A DNA stretch of 64,000 bases from Foliamicus sp963666765 (GCA_963666765.1 OY762933.1:124001-188000), one strand, 5' to 3'; shown: positions 33,290 to 42,603, counted from the first letter of the stretch. Notes: generated by a model not told the origin, from the letters alone. Numbers and translations are program-made.

Positions 33290-34819
33290 GTGGAAAACGT
33301 CCTCGAAGGCATTTCGCTGGCTTTCAACTTCAACGCGCTGGCGGGAATTCTTCTCGGCATCGTGCTTGGCCAGATCCTCGGCTCCATTCCCGGACTGACC
33401 GCGGCGATGGCCGTGGCCCTCTTGGTGCCGTTCAGTTTCTATTTCGACCCCTGGGTGGGCATCCCGATGATGCTGGCCATGTTCAAGGGATCCCTGTTCG
33501 GGTCGAGCATACCGGCCATCCTGCTTCGGACCCCGGGAACGCCGGCCGCGGCCGCCACGGTCATCGACGGCAATCCCCTGGCGCGCCAGGGCAAGGGCGG
33601 CAAGGCGATGCACACGGTGCTGTTCGCCTCGGTATTCGGCGATTCCTTCTCCGACATCGTGCTGATCTTCGGCGCCGGCACACTGGCGGCGGTAGCAATC
33701 CGCTTTGGGCCCTCCGAGTACGCAATCCTGGTGTTCTTTGCGCTGTTGAGCCTGATATCGCTGCACCGCGGCAGTTCCTGGAAAGGGATCGTGTCGATTA
33801 CCGCCGGCGTGCTGCTCGCGTGTGTCGGGCTCGACCCCATCACCGGCACGCCGCGCCTGACATTCGGCAACGCGGAGTTGTTCGACGGGATCGGCCTGAT
33901 CCCCATGCTGATCGGGTTTCTGGCAATCTCGGAAGTCTTCCGGCAACTGGAGCAGCCCGTCAGGCGTCTTGGAGAACGAACCATGAAGTTCTCGTCCCGG
34001 CCGGAAGACAACCACTTGTCCGGCAAGGAACGGCGCGCGCTGCTGCCCACGCTTTTTCGCAGCTCGGCAATCGGCACCATCACGGGCGCCCTGCCCGGGC
34101 TCGGCTCTACGGTCGCGGCGTTCATCGCCTATAACGAGGCGCGAAGGACTGCGGCCAGGCCGGAAGAATTCGGGAAAGGGTCCCTGCACGGCATTGCGGC
34201 GCCGGAGGCGGCCAACAATGCGGTGGGCGGATCCAACCTGATTCCACTGCTGGCTTTCGGCATTCCAGGCGACGTGGCGGCCGCGCTCATACTCGGCGCG
34301 CTACTGATTCAGGGGATCACGCCGGGCCCGATCGCCTTTCGCGACAACCCGGCGCCGATCTACGCGATTTTCGTCGCCATGCTGCTGGCCAACCTGGTCA
34401 ATTACCTGGTCGGCCTGGGCTTCATACCGCTGGCCAAGAAGATGGTGTCGGTGCCGAAGCGGCTGCTGTTTCCGGCCGTGCTGGTGCTGGCGTCCGCCGG
34501 CGCCTACGCGATGCGCGGCTCGCTGTTCGACGTCCAACTGATGTTCGTGTTCGGGCTGGTCGGCTGGGTGATGGCGAAGTACAAGTTCCCTTCGGTCCTG
34601 CTGCTGATCGGCTTCATTCTTACGCCGATTTTCGAGCGTTCGATCCGCCAGACGCTGATCCTGGTCGAAGCGGCGGATGGCTGGCTTGCTTTTGTGGCCA
34701 GCCGGCCCGTACTGATGATCCTGCTGGGCGCTCTGGCAATTCTGGCCGTCGTCGTTATCCGCCAGCGACTGAAGATGAATCGCTACCAGCTGCCTCAGGA
34801 ACCCGCCGACAGCAGCTGA
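33290..34819 (+). CDS. tctA: Tripartite tricarboxylate transporter large permease (TctA)
   Basis: This 509-residue permease starts at GTG 33290, 14 bp after tctB. It has the TctA family motifs: GSIPGLTAAMAVALLVPFSF near the N-terminus, FGSSIPAILLRTPGTPAAAAT, and the second glycine-rich repeat TGALPGLGSTVAAFIAYNEA. GIAAPEAANNAVGGSNLIPLLAFGIPGD lies in the second half. About twelve membrane segments are predicted. With TctB and the binding protein it drives ion-coupled uptake of a carboxylate. It ends the operon; the next gene is convergent, 31 bp away. Confidence 0.95.
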   Translation: MENVLEGISLAFNFNALAGILLGIVLGQILGSIPGLTAAMAVALLVPFSFYFDPWVGIPMMLAMFKGSLFGSSIPAILLRTPGTPAAAATVIDGNPLARQGKGGKAMHTVLFASVFGDSFSDIVLIFGAGTLAAVAIRFGPSEYAILVFFALLSLISLHRGSSWKGIVSITAGVLLACVGLDPITGTPRLTFGNAELFDGIGLIPMLIGFLAISEVFRQLEQPVRRLGERTMKFSSRPEDNHLSGKERRALLPTLFRSSAIGTITGALPGLGSTVAAFIAYNEARRTAARPEEFGKGSLHGIAAPEAANNAVGGSNLIPLLAFGIPGDVAAALILGALLIQGITPGPIAFRDNPAPIYAIFVAMLLANLVNYLVGLGFIPLAKKMVSVPKRLLFPAVLVLASAGAYAMRGSLFDVQLMFVFGLVGWVMAKYKFPSVLLLIGFILTPIFERSIRQTLILVEAADGWLAFVASRPVLMILLGALAILAVVVIRQRLKMNRYQLPQEPADSS

Positions 34820-34850
34820 CGATAGAGGCGAGAGGAAACGCCGACGGGCG

Positions 34851-35426
34851 CTAGTCGAGCTCGATCTCGGCGCTCGTCAGTATGGCGGCCAGCTTGCGCA
34901 TGTTCTCAAGGCTGCGCTGCTGGTCTTCCTCGTTGGCCGCGATGCAGCAATCGGAAATCACGCTGACCGCGAAATCACGGTCATGAGCTTCCCGGGCCGT
35001 GGATTCCACGACCATATCGGTGGCGACGCCGGCAAGGTAAACATGCGTTACGCCCATGTTGCGCAGTGACAGTTCCATCGGCGTGGCGTGAAAACTGCCG
35101 ACCCGGTGCTTGGTAATGACCAGTTCCTCGCCCTCGGGTGCGACTTCATCGACGAATTCGCCGCCCCAGCCGCTGAGATCGAAAGCGCCGAATTCGTGCG
35201 CCTGTCCCATCAGCGGGGATCCCTTCGGACTCTGCGCGTAGCCCGGATAGAAACCGACCCGCACGTGAACCACGGGGAGGCCGGCTGCACGAAACCGGTC
35301 CTGGACGGTGCGCACGCGCGCCAGGGTGCCATGCTCGGCATCGAAGGCCGCGTAGCCCTTGCCCGAAACCTTGCCTTCGGAGTGGACGATATCGTTCTCA
35401 AAATCAAGACAGATCAGGGCTTTCAT
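34851..35426 (-). CDS. Isochorismatase-like hydrolase-fold protein without the catalytic Cys
   Basis: This 191-residue protein has the cysteine hydrolase (isochorismatase) fold. The Asp8 of the triad is in ALICLDFENDIV and Lys106 in ELVITKHRVGSF. The third residue, normally Cys in GVATNGCVEST-like motifs, is Val139 in GVATDMVVESTAREA. Amidase or nicotinamidase chemistry by the usual Cys mechanism is therefore not expected. EntB-type isochorismatases also lack the Cys, so hydrolysis without covalent catalysis is possible. It converges with tctA and may belong to the same catabolic locus, though it is on the other strand. Confidence 0.8.
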   Translation of the reverse strand: MKALICLDFENDIVHSEGKVSGKGYAAFDAEHGTLARVRTVQDRFRAAGLPVVHVRVGFYPGYAQSPKGSPLMGQAHEFGAFDLSGWGGEFVDEVAPEGEELVITKHRVGSFHATPMELSLRNMGVTHVYLAGVATDMVVESTAREAHDRDFAVSVISDCCIAANEEDQQRSLENMRKLAAILTSAEIELD

Positions 35427-35597
35427 CGCAATGTCCTTGCAGGGCCAAGGGCAGGGAATTGCCCATCGTCCCGGGTGAATTGAGAGCGCATTCTAGGTGG
35501 GCCGGCAATCCTTTACAAACCCCAATGCGCGTGCGACCATGCGGAAAGCCTCAGGGACGCGCAGGCTGCATTATCACTACCTTGGGGAAATCGGGCG

Positions 35598-37430
35598 ATG
35601 TCATCATCCAACTGGAAATTCTTCCGCGGTGCACGCCGATTTGTCGTGTCAGCCGTGTTGATCATGTCGCTCGGCGCCGATTGGGCGCTAGGCGCACCCG
35701 CAATTCCGGGCACGGCCACGCTCACCGGAACGGTATCGGCCGAAACGCCGTTCACCGCGGCGCAGGTTTATGCCAAGAACCTCGACCGGAACATGCTGTA
35801 CACGGTGTTTACCCACAACGGAAAGTACCGCGCTCCCAACCTGTTGCCCGGCGGCTACCGGATCTGGGCCGAGAAAGACGGCCTGACGTCGCGGCACGAG
35901 ATGCTGAGGATCCAGGGCGAGGGTGATATCGAGCTTGACCTCGCGATGGCCCCGGGACCGGACAATCCGCTGACCCTGAAGGACAGTTCCAAGCCGGGGC
36001 CGCAGTTCGGCGGCGTCGGCGGCGACGCGCAGCTGGTTTCCTATGACGAAATGTATCCGCCCGGGCCGGGCAGGGACCTGGCCGAGCCTTCCTGCCTGAC
36101 CTGCCACGGCCATTCCTTCCTGCCGGCGCACCGCATGGGACGTCCGCAGTGGCACGCCATGGTCGGCCTCATGATGGATCCCAGCGGGCCGTTCGCCGAT
36201 CCCGATTCGGCCCGCAGCATTACCGACGAGGAGCACGACATCCTCGCGGATTACCTGACGGACAACTTCGGCCCGGACAGCCCGGCCAGGGTATTGCGCC
36301 TGGACGTCGAATATCCGCTGGACGAAGAAACGCTGGCCTCGGCCATGTTCATCGAGTATCTGACTCCCCTGCATCCGGGTGCCGACCTGTCCCTGAGGTC
36401 CGCCAACGAGCCCTTCAAGCATCGCCTGCACCGGCCGATGATCGACAACGACGGGAATATCTGGGGTTCGAACAGCCTGATCGGCTTGAGCCGCGTCGAT
36501 CCGCGCACAGGGCAGTGGAGCCACTTTCCCATCGGCTATGACGAGAACAATCCCGAAACGGACATGTACGGCAAGAAGAAGGGTGATCCGGATTCGGTCT
36601 GGTCGTACATCTTTCCGCATGACCTGACCATAGACCGCAACGGCCATGTGTTCTGGGCGGAGTTCCAGGGGCAGCACCTGGGGCGGCTCGACCCCGAGAC
36701 AGGGAAGATCGACCGCTACCCGATGGATCCCGAAGGCGTGGTGGTGGACGAGCGGGGCGTGGTGGGCAACATCCGCGGCCACAGCCCGCACATGGCCGAA
36801 AACGGCGACGTGTGGTTCACCGCGATTCGCGGCAACAAGCTCGGCAAATGGGACCACGAGACCGGAGGCATCACGCTGTGGGAAATTCCCACGCCGCACT
36901 CCTTCCCGTACGGAATTGAAGTGGACCAGCAGGGCTTCGTCTGGTTTGCCGAGCTGTTCGGCTGCGCCGTCGCCAGTTTCGATCCGGAAACCGAAGAATT
37001 CACGGAATACCCGTCGCTGATGAAGCCGTGCGCGATCAACCGTCTGGCGGCGGACTCGAAAGGCACGATCTGGTACTCGGTGATCAGTTCCGGAAGACTG
37101 GGCCGGCTGGATCCGGTGACCGGGGAGCAAACGGAATACGACGTCCTGCCCTTTACCCCGGTCAAGGCATCAATGCCCTACGGCATCGTGGCCGATCAGG
37201 ATGACAAGATCTGGTTCGGGGATGGCGGACTGGGCGGCGCCCTGGTCCGGTTCGACCCGGACACGGAAGCCTTCACCTATTTCCCGGAGCCCCGCCAGGC
37301 CGACAATCCCAACCTGGACGTCACCCGGGAAGGCGCCATCATTTTCTCGACCCGCTCAAACAACCAGGCGGCGCTGGGAATCTTCTATCCCGACGTCTCG
37401 AAGATGACCGGCTACGGCGCCTACCGCTGA
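35598..37430 (+). CDS. Secreted protein with regulatory-like, heme c and Vgb-like propeller domains (copy 3)
   Basis: This 610-residue protein has a signal peptide (about residues 1-32, ending ALGAP) instead of the lipobox of its relatives. A beta domain follows at about residues 40-115 (YTVFTHNGKYRAPNLLPGGY), then a heme c site CLTCH (Cys166, Cys169, His170) with PGPGRDLAEPSCLTCHG, and a Vgb-like propeller with DNDGNIWGSNSLIGLSRVDP, DRNGHVFWAEFQ and DQQGFVWFAELFG. It shares domain order with the two lipoproteins at 18-23 kb but is more diverged and probably soluble in the periplasm. It converges with TonB receptor 2 (21-bp gap). The substrate is unknown. Confidence 0.8.
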   Translation: MSSSNWKFFRGARRFVVSAVLIMSLGADWALGAPAIPGTATLTGTVSAETPFTAAQVYAKNLDRNMLYTVFTHNGKYRAPNLLPGGYRIWAEKDGLTSRHEMLRIQGEGDIELDLAMAPGPDNPLTLKDSSKPGPQFGGVGGDAQLVSYDEMYPPGPGRDLAEPSCLTCHGHSFLPAHRMGRPQWHAMVGLMMDPSGPFADPDSARSITDEEHDILADYLTDNFGPDSPARVLRLDVEYPLDEETLASAMFIEYLTPLHPGADLSLRSANEPFKHRLHRPMIDNDGNIWGSNSLIGLSRVDPRTGQWSHFPIGYDENNPETDMYGKKKGDPDSVWSYIFPHDLTIDRNGHVFWAEFQGQHLGRLDPETGKIDRYPMDPEGVVVDERGVVGNIRGHSPHMAENGDVWFTAIRGNKLGKWDHETGGITLWEIPTPHSFPYGIEVDQQGFVWFAELFGCAVASFDPETEEFTEYPSLMKPCAINRLAADSKGTIWYSVISSGRLGRLDPVTGEQTEYDVLPFTPVKASMPYGIVADQDDKIWFGDGGLGGALVRFDPDTEAFTYFPEPRQADNPNLDVTREGAIIFSTRSNNQAALGIFYPDVSKMTGYGAYR

Positions 37431-37451
37431 TTCAACCTCACAAGGCGACTG

Positions 37452-39827
37452 TCAGAACTCGAAGCTGGTCCGTATGCCGTACGAAGGCCTTGGGAGCAGA
37501 CCCGCCATCATCATCCGGGCAAAGGGGCCGCTGAGCCCGGAAAGATCGGGGAACAGCTGGAGATTGGTATAGCCTTCTTCCTTGAGCACGTTGGTGCCGT
37601 ACAGTTCTATCCGCCAGGCGTCCATTTCCATGCCCACCCTGAGATTCAGGGTCGCGAATGACGGGGTTTCGGTAACGTTGGCGTTGGTCATCCAGGTGTT
37701 TCCCCGATAGATCACGTCGCTTCGCGCGAACCAGTCGCGCCCCGACGGCAGTTGGTCCTGATAGGTAAGCGATAGCGTGCCGCTGGTCTCGGGATACCGT
37801 GAAAAGGCGTTGTCCAGGCCATCGATAGTGCGGTCGCCGAACAGGTTCAGCGCGTCCGGACTCTCGAAGTCCTTGATCTCGGACTTGTTGTAGCCGAAAG
37901 TCCCGTCGACGACCAGGTTCTCCGAAAGAAGCACTGTGCCCTGCAATTCAAGGCCGGACAGCTTGGCCACGCCGCCGGTCGCGTTGACCTGAACACTGTC
38001 GGATTCACCGGCGGCATTGATGTACGTGATGATTTCCGGAGCGATGACATTATCCCAGTCCGAGAAATAAACGGCCGCGCTAATCTGGACCCGGTCGTTC
38101 CACAAGAAAGTCTTTATGCCGAACTCAATGTTCGTAATCTCCTCCTCCTCGACGAAAATCCCGCCGCCTCCGGCAGCGGCAATCTGGTCCAGCTCACCCT
38201 GAGTGAGCTGGAGGAGCCCGGCGTTGAACTGGCCCGGGTTGGTACCCTGTGCAAAAGTTGCATACAAGGTTGTGCCTTCCCTGGGCTTCCAGTCCAGAAT
38301 CACGCGTGGCGTGAAGCTCTTGAACGTATTCTCCAGCGGTGTGCTGCCGACCGTGCCCTCAATGACTTTGTCGCGCTGATGACGCGCCTCGACATTGAGC
38401 GTGAACTGGTCATTGATGTCGTAACTGGCGGCGGCAAAGACAGCCGATGTTTGCGGGTCGAAGGTGCTCACATTGGGATTCGGATTCGGCTGTCTTCCCC
38501 AAAGTGCGGAGAAGCCCTGGAGTCTGGCCTCGATCTCCGTGTAACTCACGCCGGCGATCCAGCGCAGCCGCTGGTCGGCGGCGGAACTGAGGCGAAACTC
38601 CTGACTGAAGTCCTTGTTCGAAGTCAGGGACATGCTGTACGAATCCGCCGATGAGGGTGCGACCAGGTAGTTGCCGATCAGGCCCGCTGTCGGACGACGA
38701 TCGAAGTCCTCGAAACTCACGTACTCGTTCTCGTGCGCGGCGGTGATCGATGAGAGTGTCAGACCGTTGGCGAATTCATAGTCCAGCACCAGACTGATTT
38801 CGTGGGCGTTGCGTTCCAGGCCGAACTCGCGCGGCACGTCAAAAATGAAGGCGCGCCTGATCGTATCGTTGAAAAACGTTGCCTGAAGTTCCGGAGTCAG
38901 GGTTGTGTCCATGCCGATATTCCCGTGGCCCAGAAACGGCACCTCGCCACACAGCCACGCGCCCCCGCCGGCCCCACGGCCGGATAGCATGCAGTTGAAC
39001 AATTCTGGGTTGTCCGCGATGTTGACTGCCGCGCTGGCCGACGGACCGTCGTCATCCTTCCACTGGTGGAATCTGAACTTGGCGCTGAAATTGTCGGTCG
39101 GAGTCGCAAACAACGACAGCGCAATGTCTCTTGTGGACTCGGCGCCTAGCCGCTGTGTTGCATTGGCGGAGTTGCGGTACTCGCCGTCGGTCTCGTACTG
39201 GCGGGCGCTCAATCGAAACGAAAGCTTGCCTGCTACAAGCGGCCCTTCGATTTGCCCACCCATATCGGAGGTGCCGAACCGGGCCACCTCGGCCGAAATC
39301 CTGCCGGCCCACTCGCTGCTCGGCGTCTTGGTGACGGCGTTGATTGCGCCGGAAAACGTCGAGCGTCCGAAATAAGCGCTCTGCGGGCCCTTGATTACTT
39401 CGATTCGCTCGTAGTTTTCCGTGCTGCCAATCTCGGATCCGAGTATCGGAGCGCCGTCTATGAACACGGTTGCGCCTTGGCGGGTCTGCCGGTCGGTCCG
39501 CGGGTTCATGCCCCGAAAGATAAGACGGCGATTGAAGCGACCGCCCCTGCCGACCGAGTGCTCCGAATAGTGAAAGCCTGGGGAGAAATCAACAATATCG
39601 GGTAATTCATCCAGCGCCATGGTCTCGATGTCGCTGGCACCGAACGCCGTAACCGTCAGCGGCACCTCGAACAGCGACTCTTCGCGTTTGCGCGAAGTAA
39701 CGATGATCTCTTCGATGAACAGTTCATTCTGGGCGCCGGCATCCTGCGCGGTGGCGACAGGCGCGAGCACTGGTGCGGAAAGAAGCAGTGCGAATGTGAA
39801 CGGGACGGTGATACGGGACTTGGTCAT
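37452..39827 (-). CDS. TonB-dependent outer-membrane receptor 2
   Basis: This 791-residue receptor starts at ATG 39827, preceded by GGAGG 7 bp upstream; the frame open to 39944 is not leader-like. The signal peptide ends near VATAQ at residue 28. A TonB-box region (LFIEEIIVTSRKREESLFEV) leads into the plug (YERIEVIKGPQSAYFGRSTFSG) and a 22-strand-type barrel, ending YGIRTSFEF. Ligand unknown. It is convergent with the heme-propeller copy 3, which suggests a receptor/periplasmic-enzyme pair. It is distinct in sequence from the other two receptors. Confidence 0.92.
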   Translation of the reverse strand: MTKSRITVPFTFALLLSAPVLAPVATAQDAGAQNELFIEEIIVTSRKREESLFEVPLTVTAFGASDIETMALDELPDIVDFSPGFHYSEHSVGRGGRFNRRLIFRGMNPRTDRQTRQGATVFIDGAPILGSEIGSTENYERIEVIKGPQSAYFGRSTFSGAINAVTKTPSSEWAGRISAEVARFGTSDMGGQIEGPLVAGKLSFRLSARQYETDGEYRNSANATQRLGAESTRDIALSLFATPTDNFSAKFRFHQWKDDDGPSASAAVNIADNPELFNCMLSGRGAGGGAWLCGEVPFLGHGNIGMDTTLTPELQATFFNDTIRRAFIFDVPREFGLERNAHEISLVLDYEFANGLTLSSITAAHENEYVSFEDFDRRPTAGLIGNYLVAPSSADSYSMSLTSNKDFSQEFRLSSAADQRLRWIAGVSYTEIEARLQGFSALWGRQPNPNPNVSTFDPQTSAVFAAASYDINDQFTLNVEARHQRDKVIEGTVGSTPLENTFKSFTPRVILDWKPREGTTLYATFAQGTNPGQFNAGLLQLTQGELDQIAAAGGGGIFVEEEEITNIEFGIKTFLWNDRVQISAAVYFSDWDNVIAPEIITYINAAGESDSVQVNATGGVAKLSGLELQGTVLLSENLVVDGTFGYNKSEIKDFESPDALNLFGDRTIDGLDNAFSRYPETSGTLSLTYQDQLPSGRDWFARSDVIYRGNTWMTNANVTETPSFATLNLRVGMEMDAWRIELYGTNVLKEEGYTNLQLFPDLSGLSGPFARMMMAGLLPRPSYGIRTSFEF

Positions 39828-40062
39828 GGCAGACCCTCCGGCGGCGACTGGGCCGCGGTGCGCAGCGCAAGTCGCAAGGCCTCGGGCAAATCTGTCACAA
39901 CCCGGTCCGGCACTTCCTGAGGGGCCGCCGGAAAAAGAAGCCACACATTTACAACAAGTTGCCGTCGAGAAATTCGCAGCTTGTTGAAAGTGCCTCCATC
40001 CTAGCTGGACTTACCAATTGTTACAAGTCAAGGTTAGTCCGCACCAGGCAAGGCTGGGCTGA
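39828..40062. other. Upstream region of TonB receptor 2, 235 bp
   Basis: No gene is supported here. Besides the putative promoter at 39998-40026 it holds an imperfect inverted repeat, CAACAAGTTGC (39952-39962) and GCAGCTTGTTG (39976-39986), with one mismatch. The repeat lies downstream of the promoter and could be an operator for receptor control. Confidence 0.45.
39998..40026 (-). promoter_or_regulatory. Putative sigma-70 promoter of TonB receptor 2
   Basis: On the minus strand TTGTAA (40026-40021) and TAGGAT (40003-39998) are separated by 17 bp, each matching 4 of 6 consensus positions. The transcript would carry a leader of about 165 bases that includes the inverted repeat at 39952-39986. 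Confidence 0.35.
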
Positions 40063-41274
40063 CTAGCCGTTCCAGCGGAAGATGCGTGCCGTTGCTCCGG
40101 CGGGGAATTGAGTGCGACCTGCGGGAAGCTGGGCGAAGCCGTCGGTCTGGGCGATTGAAGCGAAGTCTCCCGAAGTATTTGTCTGGCGCGGTTGAGCGAG
40201 CAACTGCCCGTCCTTGCTGGTGGAAAACCGTGCCGGGAGGAACCAGGTCAATGCAGGTTTGAAGGAGACGGCTTTGGTAAGCGTGGCATAACAAGCGCTG
40301 GCGGGACGGGCGCCCTGGGCCTTGCCGAGAGCGGGGATGACGTAGCGGCGCAGGCAGACCAGGCTGGAGACGGGATTTCCCGGCAGGCCGAAGATGGGTT
40401 TTTCGCCGTGCATGCCGAACCACAGGGGGAAGCCGGGGCGTTGGCGCACGCGATGGAGCGCCGGCCTTGCGCCCATTTCGGTCAGGACACCGGGCACAAA
40501 GTCCCGGGCGCCCTTCGAAACGCCGCCGCTCAAGATCATCGCGTCGCTCTCCGACAGGGCTTTGCGTATACGTTCCGCGAGCGCTTCCGGATCGTCGGGC
40601 GCATGCATGGCCGCGACCCTGCCGAATCCGTGGCGCTTGAGCAGCGCCGACATGGCGGGGCCGTTGCTGGAGCGCACCTGCCAGCCTTCGGGACGCGTGT
40701 CCAGCCCGACGAGTTCGTCGCCGGTGGACACCAGGGCGATGCGGGGGTCCGGGGCGACGCGTGGCCGCGCCACGCCGTTCGCGCTCAACAGCGCCATCTC
40801 CACTCCACCGATGCGCTGGCCCTCCTTCAGGAGCAGGGCGCCGGCCCGGCGGTCCGACCCTTGTCTGTGGATGAACTGGCCCCGTTTCGGACGGTAGCCG
40901 TCGTCCATGCGTATTCCGCCATTCGTATCGACGAGCCTCTCCACGGGAACGACCGTGTCGGCGCCCTCGGGAATCGCCGCGCCGGTCGCGATTCGCCATG
41001 CCACGCCCGCGCCTGACAGGGCGCCGGGGGCCTGGCCGGCGCTTTGCACTCTCTCGACCGGGAATTCCCTCTGTCCGGACGACCAGGAGCGCCAGACCAT
41101 GGCAATGCCATCCATGGTGGCGCGGTCGTAGGGCGGCAGGTCGCGTTCCGCGAGTACGTTCTGACGAAGGATGCGGCCGGCTGCGGCGTCAAGCGCAAGC
41201 GGCTCGGCCGGCCAGGTTGGCACGGTCTGCAGGACAAGGCGCTCGGCCTGGGCGACGGAAAGCTCGGTTTGCAT
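40063..41274 (-). CDS. moeA: Molybdopterin molybdenumtransferase
   Basis: This 403-residue protein has the MoeA domain order. The N-terminal domain has PLALDAAAGRILRQNVLAERDLPPYDRATMDGIA, followed by the central MoCF-like domain with SGGVSKGARDFV and GLPGNPVSSLVCLRRYV. The C-terminal beta-barrel ends GATARIFRWNG. MoeA inserts molybdate into molybdopterin-AMP to make active cofactor. It lies downstream of MFS transporter 1 with only a repeat between, and is far from moaB in this window. The molybdenum hydroxylase at 57-61 kb is the obvious client. Confidence 0.95.
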   Translation of the reverse strand: MQTELSVAQAERLVLQTVPTWPAEPLALDAAAGRILRQNVLAERDLPPYDRATMDGIAMVWRSWSSGQREFPVERVQSAGQAPGALSGAGVAWRIATGAAIPEGADTVVPVERLVDTNGGIRMDDGYRPKRGQFIHRQGSDRRAGALLLKEGQRIGGVEMALLSANGVARPRVAPDPRIALVSTGDELVGLDTRPEGWQVRSSNGPAMSALLKRHGFGRVAAMHAPDDPEALAERIRKALSESDAMILSGGVSKGARDFVPGVLTEMGARPALHRVRQRPGFPLWFGMHGEKPIFGLPGNPVSSLVCLRRYVIPALGKAQGARPASACYATLTKAVSFKPALTWFLPARFSTSKDGQLLAQPRQTNTSGDFASIAQTDGFAQLPAGRTQFPAGATARIFRWNG

Positions 41275-41294
41275 CAGCGTGTAGGTTACCCCTT

Positions 41295-41342
41295 GGGAAC
41301 GAGGACGTCCCGTCCTCGGCGAGGGCGGGAGCCCTCGTTCCT
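41295..41342. repeat. Intergenic palindromic repeat, two-hairpin copy
   Basis: GGGAACGAGGACGTCCCGTCCTCG forms the first hairpin and GCGAGGGCGGGAGCCCTCG the second, flanked by GGGAA and TTCC. It lies between MFS transporter 1 and moeA and reaches the last codon of the MFS gene. Confidence 0.75.
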
Positions 41343-42603
41343 AGGGAAGATTGCGAGCAGCCATGGCCTTGCGGTAGATGGGCAGCAGGCGCCACAGGAA
41401 GAACAGGCCCAGCAGGCCGCTGATCCCCCCGACAATCGCCATCGAGTAGTGCAGCTTCAGATCATTGGCGAACACAAAGTCCGTGATCAGCGCCACCGAT
41501 GTGCTTCCGAAGCCCATGCTCACGAGGGCCACGATGAACAGGTAGATCGCGCTGGTCTGCGCGCGCATGGATGGCGGCGTGAACAGTTGCAGCGTTATCA
41601 CCGCAAGGGGAAATACCCAGCTTCCGAAGAACAGCAAGGGTGCGTACATGGCCAGCGAGTAATTGGCATCGGCAATAAGCGGAGTCACCGCGGCCGTCGG
41701 CACGAGCAAAATCGTGGCCATTATGGCCGAGCGGATGGTTCCGCCGCGATCGCCCTGACGGTGGAGGTAATCGGCATGCAGGCCGCCGACTATGGATCCG
41801 ATGCAACCGAACGTGCCTACCACAAGGCCCAGCCTGAGTCCCACCGTGGCCCGCGGCATTTCGTGGATCCGAATGAAGTACTCCGCGCCCCACACCAGGA
41901 CCGCGTTGAAGAGCAGCGAGAGCATGCAGAACGCGGAAACCAGGTTGCCGTAAATCGCAATGTTCTTTTTCAGGAATTCAATCAGTTGGGGTATTGGAAC
42001 GCCGCCTTCGACGGCGCCCAGGCGGGCGGGTTCGCGGAAGGTAAGGCAGAGCAGGGCGATCACCAGGCCCGGCAGGCCCACGATCACCAGCGTTGCCCGC
42101 CAGGCGGACAGTTCTCCGAGCAGCGGAAATTCTAGCGGCGGGCCCTGTTCCAGCGTGCCCACCAGCCAGCCGCCCAGTATCACGCTCAGTCCGTAGCCCA
42201 CGAACAGGCCGGTCTGGTAGGCGCCGATCGCCCGGCCGACCTTCTTGCGCGGGAACAGGTCGGTAATCAGCGAGAAAGCCGCGGGCGCCAGCGCGGCTTC
42301 ACCCACGCCTACGCCCACGCGCGCCAGGAACAGGGAACCGAAACTCCGCGCCAGCCCGCAGAGCGCGGTCATCAGGCTCCAGAGGGCAATGCCGGCAGCC
42401 ACGATGTTGCGGCGGTTCGAACGGTCGGCCAGCCGTGCGATGGGTATGCCCATCGTGCAGTAGAAAAGGGCAAAGGCGATGCCCTGCAGGAGGCTGAACT
42501 GGGTGTCGCTCAGATTCAGGTCGGCCCGTATCGGTCCCACCATCAGGCCGATGATCCATCGGTCGATCAGCGCAAAGGTGTACGCCAGGGTGAGCAAAAT
42601 CAC
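41341..42603 (-). CDS. MFS transporter 1
   Basis: This protein of at least 420 residues has twelve predicted membrane segments. SDTQFSLLQGIAFALFYCTMGIPIARLADRSNRRNIVAAGI covers the first helices and the A-motif loop; the second half begins near LIEFLKKNIAIYGN. It is paralogous to the MFS gene at 43664 throughout (same SDTQFSLLQG, ADRxxRRNI, FLARVGVGVGEAALxPAA). The frame continues upstream of GTG 42603 without an ATG: CTG 42630 would give LNRYGAWYAV, and a GGAGG lies just before an ATC at 42639. The true start is therefore uncertain. Such MFS members export or import organic anions. Confidence 0.88.
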   Translation of the reverse strand: MILLTLAYTFALIDRWIIGLMVGPIRADLNLSDTQFSLLQGIAFALFYCTMGIPIARLADRSNRRNIVAAGIALWSLMTALCGLARSFGSLFLARVGVGVGEAALAPAAFSLITDLFPRKKVGRAIGAYQTGLFVGYGLSVILGGWLVGTLEQGPPLEFPLLGELSAWRATLVIVGLPGLVIALLCLTFREPARLGAVEGGVPIPQLIEFLKKNIAIYGNLVSAFCMLSLLFNAVLVWGAEYFIRIHEMPRATVGLRLGLVVGTFGCIGSIVGGLHADYLHRQGDRGGTIRSAIMATILLVPTAAVTPLIADANYSLAMYAPLLFFGSWVFPLAVITLQLFTPPSMRAQTSAIYLFIVALVSMGFGSTSVALITDFVFANDLKLHYSMAIVGGISGLLGLFFLWRLLPIYRKAMAARNLP

